From Nocardia sp. NBC_01730 (lineage in GTDB: Bacteria; Actinomycetota; Actinomycetes; Mycobacteriales; Mycobacteriaceae), in assembly GCF_035920445.1 (NCBI RefSeq), contig NZ_CP109162.1, positions 8,612,892 to 8,676,891 on the forward strand: DNA of 64,000 nucleotides. The letters run 5' to 3'. Position numbers and translations under genes: made by a program. Shown here piece by piece: positions 9,159 through 17,621 of the stretch. The notes under the pieces were generated by a model. The model searched no databases, was not told where the DNA came from, and worked only from the letters and a program-made list of their open reading frames with translations. Numbering within the stretch: the first letter of the stretch is position 1; each line of letters opens with the position of its first letter.

Positions 9159-10772
9159 ATGACCGACTTACTGTTCCGCGCCGTCGACATCATCGACGGC
9201 ACCGGCGCGCCACGGTTCCGCGGCGACGTCCTCGTCGAGCGAGGGCGCATCGCGCGGATCACCGATCCCGGCGCTGTTTCCGACGCCGATCAGGTCGTGG
9301 ATGCCGGACCCGGCGCGGTGCTGTGCCCAGGCTTCATCGACATGCATGCCCATTCGGATCTGCACTTGCTCACCGAACCGGGGCACTTCCCGAAGATCAG
9401 CCAGGGCGTCACCACCGAGGTGCTCGGGCAGGACGGGTTGTCCTACGCCCCGGTCGACGACACCGCCCTCGCGGTGGTGCGTCGCCAGATCGCGGGCTGG
9501 AACGGCAATCCCGCCGACCTGGACTTCTCCTGGCGCACCGTCGCGGAATACCTGGACCGGCTCGACCATGGCATCACGCCGAACGCCGCCTACCTGGTAC
9601 CGCAGGGCACGCTGCGGTTGCTGGTCGTCGGCGCCGAACAGCGCGCGGCCACCCCGGCCGAGATCCAGCGCATGCGGGAGCTGCTCGCCCAGGGGTTGAG
9701 CGAAGGCGCGGTCGGCATGTCGAGCGGACTCACCTACACGCCAGGAATGTATGCCGACACCAGCGAATTGGCCGCGCTGTGCGAGGTGGTCGCCGACTCC
9801 GGCGGGTTCTACGCGCCGCACACCCGCTCCTACGGCGCGGGCGCGCTGGCGGCCTACGCCGAGATGATCGGACTGGCCCGGACCACCGGGTGCGCTCTGC
9901 ATCTCACACACGCCACGATGAACTTCGGCGTGAACAGAGGGCGCGCACCGGAATTCCTGGCGCTCGTCGACGCGGCGCGGGCCGAGGGCTGTGATATCAC
10001 GCTGGACACCTATCCGTATTTGCCCGGCTCGACCACGCTCTCGGCGTTGCTGCCGAGCTGGGCGATGTCGGGTGGTCCGGACGCCGCGCTGGCGCGGCTG
10101 GAGGACCCCGCCGCTCGGGCGCGCATCACGGTGGACGTCGACGTGCGGGGCTCCGACGGCTGCCACGGCGTCACCGTCGAATGGGAGACCATCCAGATCA
10201 GCGGCGTCGGCAACGCGACGTTGGACGAGTATGTCGGCAAGACGGTCGACCAGATCGCCGCCGACCGCGGTATCGCGCCGGTGGAGGTGTTCTTCGATCT
10301 GCTGCGCCGCGATCAGCTGGCCACCACGATTCTCCAGCACGTCGGGCACGAGGAGAACGTGCGCGCGATCATGGTGCATCCCGGGCATATGGGAGGAAGC
10401 GACGCGCTGCTCGTCGGCGACCGCCCACATCCGCGGGCGTGGGGCACGTTCCCGCGGTACCTCGGCCGCTATGCGCGCGATCTCGGCGTGCTTGGGCTGG
10501 AGGAATGCGTGCACCACCTGACCGGACGGCCCGCCGACCGGCTCCGGCTGCGCGACCGCGGCCTCGTCCGGCCCGGCAACGCCGCCGATCTCGTGGTGTT
10601 CGATCCGGCGACCGTCGCCGACACGGCGACCTTCGACAACCCCAGACAGCAGGCGCGCGGCATCCGGCATGTGCTCGTGAACGGCGAGTTCGCGATCGAG
10701 AACGGCGCACCCACCGGTCATCTCGCAGGCCGCACGCTGCGCAGGGATGCCGCACGGAAGGAGACGGTGTGA
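9159..10772 (+). CDS. N-acyl-D-amino-acid deacylase (D-aminoacylase family amidohydrolase)
   Basis: 537 residues, typical length. It belongs to the metal-dependent amidohydrolase superfamily: FIDMHAHSDLHLL (HxH metal site), LHLTHATMNFGVNRG, and the late GGSDALLVGDRPHPRAWGTF segment that marks D-aminoacylases. The family removes acyl groups from N-acyl-D-amino acids. It starts 13 bp after the deaminase gene and overlaps the aldolase start by 4 bp, so it belongs to the plus-strand operon. In this context it could deacetylate N-acetyl-D-glucosaminate, a D-configured N-acetylated amino acid (inference). Confidence 0.9.
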   Translation: MTDLLFRAVDIIDGTGAPRFRGDVLVERGRIARITDPGAVSDADQVVDAGPGAVLCPGFIDMHAHSDLHLLTEPGHFPKISQGVTTEVLGQDGLSYAPVDDTALAVVRRQIAGWNGNPADLDFSWRTVAEYLDRLDHGITPNAAYLVPQGTLRLLVVGAEQRAATPAEIQRMRELLAQGLSEGAVGMSSGLTYTPGMYADTSELAALCEVVADSGGFYAPHTRSYGAGALAAYAEMIGLARTTGCALHLTHATMNFGVNRGRAPEFLALVDAARAEGCDITLDTYPYLPGSTTLSALLPSWAMSGGPDAALARLEDPAARARITVDVDVRGSDGCHGVTVEWETIQISGVGNATLDEYVGKTVDQIAADRGIAPVEVFFDLLRRDQLATTILQHVGHEENVRAIMVHPGHMGGSDALLVGDRPHPRAWGTFPRYLGRYARDLGVLGLEECVHHLTGRPADRLRLRDRGLVRPGNAADLVVFDPATVADTATFDNPRQQARGIRHVLVNGEFAIENGAPTGHLAGRTLRRDAARKETV

Positions 10773-11398
10773 CCACCGCTGCGAGCGCCGTGGACGTGAT
10801 ACGGGCCGATCGGGTGCTCAGCGTGGTCCGGGCGCCGGAGATTCCCGATCCGGTGGCGCTGGCGGATACGCTGGCGCGCTCCGGAATTCGCGCGGTCGAA
10901 CTCACCTTCACCACGCCGGGCGTGCTCGGCTATCTCGCCGCCGCGGCCGAGGTGCAGGAGGCGGTGGTCGGCGTCGGCACCGTGACGACCGCCGAACAGG
11001 CCGAGGCCGCTATCGACAGCGGAGCCCGATTCCTGGTCACCCCTGGCCTGCGCGCGGACGTCGCCGCTGTCGCGGTGCGTCGCGACATCCCCGTCGTCCT
11101 GGGCGCGTTCACTCCCACCGAGGTCATGCAGGCGCTCGATCTCGGCGCGGCAGCGGTGAAGATCTTCCCGGCCAGGGCCCTCGGCCCCGGCTACCTGAAG
11201 GACCTGCGCGGTCCTTTCCCCGACGTGGCGTTCATCCCTTCCGGTGGCGTCAACGTGGGCAATGCCGCCGAATTCCTCGCTTGCGGTGCTGTCGCCGTGA
11301 GCGCGGGAACCGATGTCGTCGCCCCCTCCGATGTCGCCGCGGGCCGCTGGTTCGCCATCGCCTCGCGTGCGGCGTCGTTCGTTCGATCCATGAATTGA
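10769..11398 (+). CDS. eda: 2-dehydro-3-deoxyphosphogluconate (KDPG) aldolase
   Basis: 209 residues from GTG 10769, overlapping the previous stop (GTGA), with AAGGAG five bases upstream. It cleaves KDPG to pyruvate and glyceraldehyde-3-phosphate. Class I aldolase features are present: VELTFTTPG with the catalytic Glu, VGVGTVT, VTPGL, and the Schiff-base lysine in GAAAVKIFPA. Length and motifs fit Eda-type aldolases well. It supplies the final step for the kinase product of the divergent operon. Confidence 0.92.
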   Translation: MTTAASAVDVIRADRVLSVVRAPEIPDPVALADTLARSGIRAVELTFTTPGVLGYLAAAAEVQEAVVGVGTVTTAEQAEAAIDSGARFLVTPGLRADVAAVAVRRDIPVVLGAFTPTEVMQALDLGAAAVKIFPARALGPGYLKDLRGPFPDVAFIPSGGVNVGNAAEFLACGAVAVSAGTDVVAPSDVAAGRWFAIASRAASFVRSMN

Positions 11399-11407
11399 GA
11401 GGTACCC

Positions 11408-12862
11408 ATGGGCGCCACCGTCGACTGGCTGCGCACCACCACCCCAGGGCTGCTGGTGCTCTGCGGTCTCGCGATTGCCGTACTACTGCTCGCCATCATC
11501 AAGCTCAAGCTGGAGCCGTTCATCGCGCTGCTGCTGACCGGACTGGGGCTGGCGTTGGCCGCAGGGCTGCCCGTCACCAAGATCGTCGGCACCGTGATCA
11601 AACCCGGAGAGTCGTTGCTGGAGACCGGGTTCGGCGGAATTCTCGGGCATATCGCGGTCATCATCGGGCTCGGCACGGTGCTCGGCGCGATCCTCGAACG
11701 CTCCGGTGGCGCGGATGTCTTGACCGGCAGGCTGCTGAATCTGTTCGGCGACAAGGGCGCTCCGGTCGCCATGGGCCTGCTCGGGCTGATCTTCGGCATC
11801 CCGGTCTTCTTCGACATCGGCATCTTCGTGCTGGCGCCGCTGATCTACGTGGCCGCCAAACGAGGGGGTCGGTCGCTGGTGCTCTACGCCATGCCGATGC
11901 TGGCCGGATTGTCCATGACGCACGCGTTCCTGCCGCCGCACCCCGGTCCGGTCGCGCTCGGCGGGCTGCTCAATGTGAGCCTCGGCTGGTTGATCCTGAT
12001 GGGATTCGTCTGCGGTATACCGGGATTCATCGCTGCCGGTCTGGTGTGGGGGACTTACATCGGCAAGCGGATGCAGGTCGAGGTACCCGACGAGTTCCTG
12101 GTACGGCCCGAGGACAAGGTCGCCGCGAACGCCGGTGACGGGCCTGGCGCGCTCCAGGCGGCGGGGGCGACGAGCACCGAGGTGCGGCCGCCGTCGGTCT
12201 GGGTGATCGGGGCCATTATCGCGATCCCACTGCTGCTGATTCTCGGCGCCACCTTCGGCAGCCAGCTGTTGGACGGTGGCTCCACGCTTCTTTCGGTGCT
12301 GACCTTCCTCGGCACGCCGGCGGTCGCGCTGCTCATTGCGGTGCTCGTCGCCTTCTTCGTCCTCGGTGTCCGGCGCGGATCCACCGTGCAGGAACTGAGC
12401 ACCCTCACCGCGGAGTCGCTACGGCCGGTCGGCATGCTGCTGCTGGTGGTCGGCGCGGGCGCGTTCTTCGGAAAGGTCATCTCCGCCACCGGGATCGGCA
12501 CCGCGCTGGCCGACACCATGTCCGCGGCCGGACTTCCGGTGATCGTGCTGGCCTATCTGATCAGCTGCGGGCTGCGCATCGCGCAGGGCTCGGCCACGGT
12601 CGCCATCGTGACCACCGGCGGCATCGTCGCCCCACTGGTCGCGGGGCAGGGCTACTCGCAGGTGGCCATTGCTCTGATCGCCATGGCCATCGCGGCGGGC
12701 TCCATCATCCTCAGTCACGTCAACGACGGCGGGTTCTGGATCATCGCGAAGTACTTCAACCTGACGGTGAAGCAGACGCTGCAGTCCTGGACCGTGCTCG
12801 AAACGGTGCTGTCGGTGGTGAGTTTCGCGGTGGCCGCGATTCTGTTCGCGCTCGTCAGCTGA
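11408..12862 (+). CDS. GntP family gluconate/sugar-acid:H+ symporter
   Basis: 484 residues with about 12-14 hydrophobic helices. Diagnostic GntP segments are IPVFFDIGIFVLAPLIY and MTHAFLPPHPGPVA, plus SHVNDGGFWII near the end. The family imports gluconate and related sugar acids with protons. It is the last gene of the plus-strand catabolic operon and most likely imports the operon's substrate: gluconate, D-glucosaminate or N-acetyl-D-glucosaminate. The gene overlaps by 8 bp the end of the convergent TetR gene. Confidence 0.93.
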   Translation: MGATVDWLRTTTPGLLVLCGLAIAVLLLAIIKLKLEPFIALLLTGLGLALAAGLPVTKIVGTVIKPGESLLETGFGGILGHIAVIIGLGTVLGAILERSGGADVLTGRLLNLFGDKGAPVAMGLLGLIFGIPVFFDIGIFVLAPLIYVAAKRGGRSLVLYAMPMLAGLSMTHAFLPPHPGPVALGGLLNVSLGWLILMGFVCGIPGFIAAGLVWGTYIGKRMQVEVPDEFLVRPEDKVAANAGDGPGALQAAGATSTEVRPPSVWVIGAIIAIPLLLILGATFGSQLLDGGSTLLSVLTFLGTPAVALLIAVLVAFFVLGVRRGSTVQELSTLTAESLRPVGMLLLVVGAGAFFGKVISATGIGTALADTMSAAGLPVIVLAYLISCGLRIAQGSATVAIVTTGGIVAPLVAGQGYSQVAIALIAMAIAAGSIILSHVNDGGFWIIAKYFNLTVKQTLQSWTVLETVLSVVSFAVAAILFALVS

Positions 12863-13415
12863 GCGCGCCGCCGACCAGCGCGCGTACCAGCCGGTTCAAC
12901 GCGCCGTATGGGTCGAAGTCCGGCGCGGGGCTCACCACCTGGTGCAGGATCGCGCCGTCGAGGTAGTCGGCGAGAATCTTCGCCACCGCCCGCTCGGCGC
13001 CGACGCTCGCCAGCAGGGTCGCCGCCCATTCGGTCAGCCGAGGGTGCCCGCGTCGCACGATGTCCTGCAGCGCGGGCACCGTCTGCGCTTCCAGGAGAAG
13101 GGCGTATCTGGCCGGTGTCCCGGTGCGATCGGTCGCTACCGCGTGGACGACGAAGCCCGCCATGGCGTCGACGAGTTCGGCGAGCGTGCGCGGCGTGGGT
13201 ATCCGGTTCAGCATCGCCCAGTCCGCGTGGTCGCGTTCCTCGAGCCGCTCGGCGATGCCGATCAGCAGCGCCTCGCGGGTGCGGAAGTAGTTGGAAGCCG
13301 ACCCGCTCGGCATGGCGGCGGCCTTGTCGACGGCGCGGTGGGTGAGCGCGCGCGTGCCGTGCGATCCCAGCAGGTCGATCGCCGCGTCCAAGAGGAGTTC
13401 GCGCTTCGTGGGCAC
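12855..13415 (-). CDS. TetR family transcriptional regulator
   Basis: 186 residues from GTG 13415. The N-terminal helix-turn-helix reads RELLLDAAIDLLGSHGTRAL then AVDKAAAMPSGSASNYFRTR, the standard TetR arrangement; the remaining two thirds would bind an effector and dimerise. It converges with the GntP gene and overlaps it. Its own promoter region carries a short inverted repeat and a second half-site copy, suggesting autoregulation. The next gene downstream of that region is the MFS exporter gene, but a regulatory link is only a guess. Confidence 0.9.
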   Translation of the reverse strand: MPTKRELLLDAAIDLLGSHGTRALTHRAVDKAAAMPSGSASNYFRTREALLIGIAERLEERDHADWAMLNRIPTPRTLAELVDAMAGFVVHAVATDRTGTPARYALLLEAQTVPALQDIVRRGHPRLTEWAATLLASVGAERAVAKILADYLDGAILHQVVSPAPDFDPYGALNRLVRALVGGALS

Positions 13416-13423
13416 CTGTTGAT

Positions 13424-13480
13424 ACTACATCGGTAGTGACGTGTGCCGCGGCGATGTCGCTCGACACCGCATCAGTAGTG
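13424..13480. promoter_or_regulatory. Possible TetR operator pair upstream of the TetR gene
   Basis: ACTAC-ATCG-GTAGT forms a perfect short inverted repeat at 13424-13437, nine bases upstream of the TetR start. ATCGGTAGTG (13429-13438) recurs as ATCAGTAGTG at 13471-13480, 42 bp away or about four helical turns. This spacing would suit two regulator dimers on one DNA face. Confidence 0.45.
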
Positions 13481-13736
13481 CTGTGTGGGCTCGCCCCTGT
13501 CGATGGCGGTCGAAGGCGGCGACTCGACCCGCTACGACCGCGAACGCAGGGTACGTACCCAGATGATCGCGACCCGTCGCGCCGCATCGGCGTGGTGGCG
13601 CAACCCTCGTTCGCGCCCGCAGTCGCGATCCGCAACATTCCGGATTTCCGGCCTCCGTGCAGCTCAAATCGATTGCGCCGATGCTGGATTGGATGAGAAG
13701 CCAGCTGTTTTCGGCGATGACATCGCAGTCACCGCG

Positions 13737-13999
13737 TTGGCTGGACGTGGGTGGGTTGTTATGGTGTGGGCGTGAATTCTCCGGAGTCGGCCAGACGGTA
13801 GCCGTCCGGCCTGTGTGCTGGGCGGCGTTGTGAGTGCGGGGCCCGCCGGTCGTTGAGCGACTGATGACGGGTGGGGTATTTCGCAACGCCGGGCGATGTC
13901 GGTTTCCTGCCGTCGGGTGATGTTTCGCCCGATTCTGCGACGATCTCGGGTGCCGTGCTGTGCGCGTGGCACCCCTTGTATCCGGGGAGTTTTCTTTCT
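13737..13999 (+). promoter_or_regulatory. Promoter and structured leader of the MFS exporter gene, with possible leader peptide
   Basis: A candidate promoter has TTGGCT (13737-13742), a 17-base spacer and TATGGT (13760-13765). Just downstream a GTG at 13772 opens a nine-codon peptide, MNSPESARR, ending at TAG 13801, followed by the near-complement of its last codons. Further on, GGGTGCC (13948-13954) can pair with GGCACCC (13968-13974), while CCCC (13972-13975) can instead pair with GGGG (13984-13987), which is the ribosome binding site. The two stems exclude each other, as in a drug-induced attenuator. The stretch 13481-13736 holds no recognisable gene. Confidence 0.5.
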
Positions 14000-15196
14000 A
14001 TGCCCATTGTGGTGTTCGTGCTGGCTGTTGCGGTCTTCGCGCAGGGCACGTCCGAGTTCATGGTGTCAGGGTTGCTGGAGCAGATCGCTGCCGACGTCGG
14101 GGTCTCGCCCGGGACCGCGGGATTGCTGACGTCGCTGTTCGCGGCCGGCATGGTCCTCGGGGCGCCGGTGATGGTGATGGCGGCAGGCCGATTGCCGGTC
14201 AGGTATTCGGCAGCAGCGTTTTTGGCGTTGTTCGGTGTGGCTCATGTCGTCGGTGCTGTTACCGCGGATTTCGCGGCGCTGCTGGCGACCCGGGTCGTGG
14301 CGGCGGTCGCCAATGCTGGATTCTTGGCGACAGTGCTGGCTGCTCTGCCGCGGTTGGTCGGCCCGGCCGTGGTCGGACGCGCCACCTCGGTGGTCGTGTC
14401 CGGGGTGACTGTCGCCTGCATCGCCGGTGTGCCCGCCGGGACATTGCTGGGACAGGTCTGGGGATGGCGTTCGGCGTTCTGGGCCGTTGCCATTGTCAGC
14501 GGAGCGGCGCTCGTGCCGGTGTGGGCGATGGTTCCTCGTGACGTGCGCGAGCGTGACCGCCCGGACACGCGGGGTCCGTCGATGTGGCGCGAGTGGGCCG
14601 TAGTGGTCAGACAGCCGGTCGGTGGTGTCGTCATCGTCGGTGTGCTGGTCAACGCGGCGACGTTCGCCGGTTTCACCTACCTGGGCACGATCACTGCCGG
14701 TATTCCCGAGGCGAGTGGCCGTTGGGTTCCGGTCGTGCTCGCATTGTTCGGCATCGGTTCGTTCGTCGGTGTGACTCTCACCGGCCGCTACATCGATCGC
14801 TATCGCAGGCGGATCGTCACTGTCGGAACGGTGGTGCTCGTCGGGGTCTGGCTGCTTGCCGCTCTGACCGCGCACACGCTGACCGGCGTGTCGATCATGG
14901 CGACGGTGTCGGGTGCGGTCGCGTTCGGCGTCGGGTCGACCCTGATCGCGACGATTATGTGGAGCGCTGCGCCTACCGGGCCGCGTATCGCGGGTGCGCT
15001 GGCCACCACGGCCTTCAACATCGGTGCCGTCCTCGGCCCCGCCACTGCCGGCATCGTCGTCGACCACACCGACCACCCCACCACGGCGCTGTGGTGCAGC
15101 AGCGCCTTCACGTTCGCCGCGGTGGCTGTCGTCCTGGTCGGTCGTCGTCTACGCACCGCGACGCCGGTCGGGGAGGTGCGTGTCGATGCACGCTGA
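14000..15196 (+). CDS. MFS drug exporter, Cmx/Cml chloramphenicol-efflux type
   Basis: 398 residues with about 12 transmembrane helices. The start MPIVVFVLAVAVFAQGTSEF with an acidic residue in helix 1, then ITAGIPEASG and repeated loop residues, are typical of the DHA1 subgroup that includes the actinobacterial chloramphenicol exporters Cmx and Cmr. ATG 14000 is chosen because GGGGAG precedes it and the longer frame from 13871 adds a non-family extension. The long structured leader upstream suggests induction by a ribosome-binding drug. The substrate is inferred from family resemblance only. Confidence 0.82.
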   Translation: MPIVVFVLAVAVFAQGTSEFMVSGLLEQIAADVGVSPGTAGLLTSLFAAGMVLGAPVMVMAAGRLPVRYSAAAFLALFGVAHVVGAVTADFAALLATRVVAAVANAGFLATVLAALPRLVGPAVVGRATSVVVSGVTVACIAGVPAGTLLGQVWGWRSAFWAVAIVSGAALVPVWAMVPRDVRERDRPDTRGPSMWREWAVVVRQPVGGVVIVGVLVNAATFAGFTYLGTITAGIPEASGRWVPVVLALFGIGSFVGVTLTGRYIDRYRRRIVTVGTVVLVGVWLLAALTAHTLTGVSIMATVSGAVAFGVGSTLIATIMWSAAPTGPRIAGALATTAFNIGAVLGPATAGIVVDHTDHPTTALWCSSAFTFAAVAVVLVGRRLRTATPVGEVRVDAR

Positions 15197-15320
15197 CGCT
15201 CAGCTGTCCGTGGAAGGTCGGCGCGGGTGGGCCGAGCGGTGGCGGGCCGATCGGCTCGTCCCTGCGGTGAACGTCGATATCGCCTTCGCGCCGGCTCGGC
15301 GGAGGTCGGGCGCAGCGGAA

Positions 15321-16289
15321 CTACGGCGCCGGAAAGTCGTGCACCGCACGGTCGCAGCGGGTGGCCTGGGCACGGATCGCGCCGACCAGTTCCGGTGGAC
15401 CGGTCAGCAGGGTGAAATCGATGTCGACCGAGGTGATCATCCAGACCAGTCCCTCGGGGGACTCGCCGCCGACGTGTAGTCGGCAGCTGCGGTCGTCGAC
15501 GGCCTCCACGACACCTATACCGGGCCATACGCTGTCGGCGGCGTCTTCGGCGGAGCTGTGCAGCAGCACCGTCGCCTGATAGGGCCACGAGCGGGCGGAC
15601 AATCGCATCGAAAGATACGCGGCCACATCACCTTCCGGCGGATCGCGCGGCGAGAACCGGGGCCCGGTGGGGATTCGTGGCGTGATCCGGTCGGCGCGGA
15701 AGGTGCGCCAGTCGGCGCGGTCCACGTCCCAGGCGACCAGGTACCAATGCCTGCTGAAATGCACCAGGGTGTGCGGCTCGACCGAGCGGACGCTCGACGC
15801 GCCGCTGTGTGCGTGATAGTCGAACCGCAGGCGTTCGTGCCGATCGCACGCCTCCGCGATGGCCATCAGCGTGTCCGGCGGGACGGTCGCGCCGGGCGCG
15901 GCGACGCGCAGGGTGGCGCCGCGCAGCGTGCGGACCCGGTGGCGCAACCGTGGCGGGAGCACCTGTTCCAATTTCGTCAGCGCCCGCAGCGATGCCTCCT
16001 CGATGCCGGTCACGGTGCCGCCGGAGGCGCTGCGCAGGCCGACCGCCACTGCGACAGCCTCGTCGTCGTCGAGTAGCAGCGGCGGCAGCGCGGCGCCCGC
16101 GCCGAGCCGATAGCCCGCGGCGCCTCTGGTGGCGTGCACGGGGTAGCCGAGTTCGCGCAGCCGGTCGATATCGCGGCGCACCGTGCGTCCGGTGACGCCG
16201 AGCCGTTCGGCCAGTTCGGCACCGGTCCAGTCGCGATGGGTCTGTAGCAGGGCCAGCAGTTTGAGCAATCGCGCCGAGGTTTCCAGCAT
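15321..16289 (-). CDS. WYL-domain transcriptional regulator (YafY/DeoR type)
   Basis: 322 residues. The N-terminal winged helix (LLKLLALLQTHRDWTGAELA, then GVTGRTVRRDIDRLRELGYP) is followed by a WYL domain with HFSRHWYLVAWDVDRADWRTF and a C-terminal extension region. WYL proteins sense nucleic-acid fragments or small ligands. It is transcribed away from the epoxide hydrolase gene, 63 bp apart, with a perfect inverted repeat between them, so it most likely controls that gene and itself (inference). Confidence 0.88.
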   Translation of the reverse strand: MLETSARLLKLLALLQTHRDWTGAELAERLGVTGRTVRRDIDRLRELGYPVHATRGAAGYRLGAGAALPPLLLDDDEAVAVAVGLRSASGGTVTGIEEASLRALTKLEQVLPPRLRHRVRTLRGATLRVAAPGATVPPDTLMAIAEACDRHERLRFDYHAHSGASSVRSVEPHTLVHFSRHWYLVAWDVDRADWRTFRADRITPRIPTGPRFSPRDPPEGDVAAYLSMRLSARSWPYQATVLLHSSAEDAADSVWPGIGVVEAVDDRSCRLHVGGESPEGLVWMITSVDIDFTLLTGPPELVGAIRAQATRCDRAVHDFPAP

Positions 16290-16309
16290 GACGTCCAGAA
16301 TGCCAATAC

Positions 16310-16332
16310 CTTAGGACCGAAACTGTCCTAAG
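16310..16332. promoter_or_regulatory. Perfect inverted repeat, probable WYL-regulator operator
   Basis: CTTAGGAC (16310-16317) and GTCCTAAG (16325-16332) are exact complements around a 7-bp spacer. The site lies between the divergent regulator and epoxide hydrolase starts, where the promoters must be. Confidence 0.65.
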
Positions 16333-16352
16333 CGGTTTCTAGCGTGGTCGTC

Positions 16353-17570
16353 ATGAGCACCGAACAGGACATCCGCCCCTTCCACATCGACATCCCGCAG
16401 GACCGGATCGACGATCTGCACCACCGGCTCGCGAACACGCTGTGGCCGGACGACCTGCCCGGCGTCGGCTGGGACAAGGGTATGCGCGTGGCGTATCTGC
16501 GGCCGCTGGCCGAATATTGGCACACCGAATTCGATTGGCGCGCGGCGGAATCCCGGCTGAACGAGCTGCCGCAGTTCGTCACCGAGATCGACGGGCAGCA
16601 GATGCATTTCCTGCATGTCCGTTCGCCGGAGCCGGATGCGCTGCCGCTGCTGCTCAATCACGGCTGGCCGGCCTCGTTCGTCGAGTTCCTGGACGTGATC
16701 GGACCGCTGAGCGATCCGCGCGCGCACGGTGGTGACCCGGCGGACGCCTTCCACCTGGTGATCCCTTCGCTGCCCGGGTTCGCGTTCTCCGAGGTGGCAA
16801 CCGCCGCCGGTGCGGGCGCGACCGAGCAGTTCGCGGAGGTGGTCGCGAAACTCATGGCGCGACTCGGTTACGACCGTTACGGCGTACACGGTGGCGACGC
16901 GGGCTTCTTCGTTGCGAGCCGACTGGGCCACATCGCGGGTGAGCGCCTCGCCGGGATCCACATGAGCGGACCGATCACCATCCCGGGATGGGACAGCGGC
17001 GACGCCGAATCCTGGGGTGGCGCAGACGAATCCACGACCACAGGCGAACAGTCCTGGGGCGGTGGCGAATCCGAGTACAGCCCCGAGGACCAGGCGAAGC
17101 TGGCCGCGTTGACCGGCCCGGAAAGCTATTCCCGCTACGACTACGCGATGGTGCAATCCACGCGGCCGCAGACGCTGGCGATCGGCGTGCACGACTCACC
17201 CGTGGGGCTGCTGTCCTGGATCACCGACCTGTTCCGGCAGTACACGAATCCGGCCATCGAACTGCCCGAGGACGCCGTGGGCAGGGACGCGATGCTGACC
17301 AACATCAGCCTCTACTGGTTCACCAGGACCTTCGCTTCGTCGCTGCGGCTCTACAGCGAGTCCGCGGCGTGGGGCGCGCCGCAGCAGAAGTCCGGCGTGC
17401 CGACCGCGGCGGCGATCTTCCCCGGCAGCATGTCCATCCGCAAGCTCGCCGAAAACGAGCACAACATCGTGCGGTGGACCGAATTCGACCGCGGCGGGCA
17501 TTTCGCGGCGATGGAGGCACCGGATCTGCTGACCGTGGACGTGCGGGAGTTCTTCCGGTCGCTGCGCTGA
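16353..17570 (+). CDS. Epoxide hydrolase (EHN-domain alpha/beta hydrolase)
   Basis: 405 residues. An N-terminal epoxide-hydrolase domain (IRPFHIDIPQDRIDDLHHRL) precedes an alpha/beta hydrolase core. Visible elements are the HGWP oxyanion motif, the nucleophile Asp182 in HGGDAGFF (usually GGDWG), and the catalytic histidine in GGHFAAMEAPDLL near the C-terminus. The family opens epoxides to diols; microsomal-type epoxide hydrolases and related actinobacterial proteins share this layout. ATG 16353 is used; GTG 16344 is in frame and possible. The divergent WYL regulator probably controls it. Confidence 0.88.
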   Translation: MSTEQDIRPFHIDIPQDRIDDLHHRLANTLWPDDLPGVGWDKGMRVAYLRPLAEYWHTEFDWRAAESRLNELPQFVTEIDGQQMHFLHVRSPEPDALPLLLNHGWPASFVEFLDVIGPLSDPRAHGGDPADAFHLVIPSLPGFAFSEVATAAGAGATEQFAEVVAKLMARLGYDRYGVHGGDAGFFVASRLGHIAGERLAGIHMSGPITIPGWDSGDAESWGGADESTTTGEQSWGGGESEYSPEDQAKLAALTGPESYSRYDYAMVQSTRPQTLAIGVHDSPVGLLSWITDLFRQYTNPAIELPEDAVGRDAMLTNISLYWFTRTFASSLRLYSESAAWGAPQQKSGVPTAAAIFPGSMSIRKLAENEHNIVRWTEFDRGGHFAAMEAPDLLTVDVREFFRSLR

Positions 17571-17586
17571 CCGCTCGGGTGTTCCC

Positions 17587-17618
17587 GACGCCGCCCCGGT
17601 GCTCGCCAGGGCGGCGTC
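17587..17618. terminator. Bidirectional hairpin terminator
   Basis: GACGCCGCCC (17587-17596) pairs perfectly with GGGCGGCGTC (17609-17618) around a 12-base loop. It sits between two convergent genes (epoxide hydrolase and WYL regulator) and lacks a T-tract, as is common in actinobacteria. Confidence 0.7.
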
Positions 17619-17621
17619 GAT

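Noticed and set aside
13425..13886. Reverse-strand 153-codon frame upstream of the MFS gene
   Set aside because: No family resemblance, and composition is rich in Arg/Thr/Pro like other shadows; the region is better explained by promoters and the leader.
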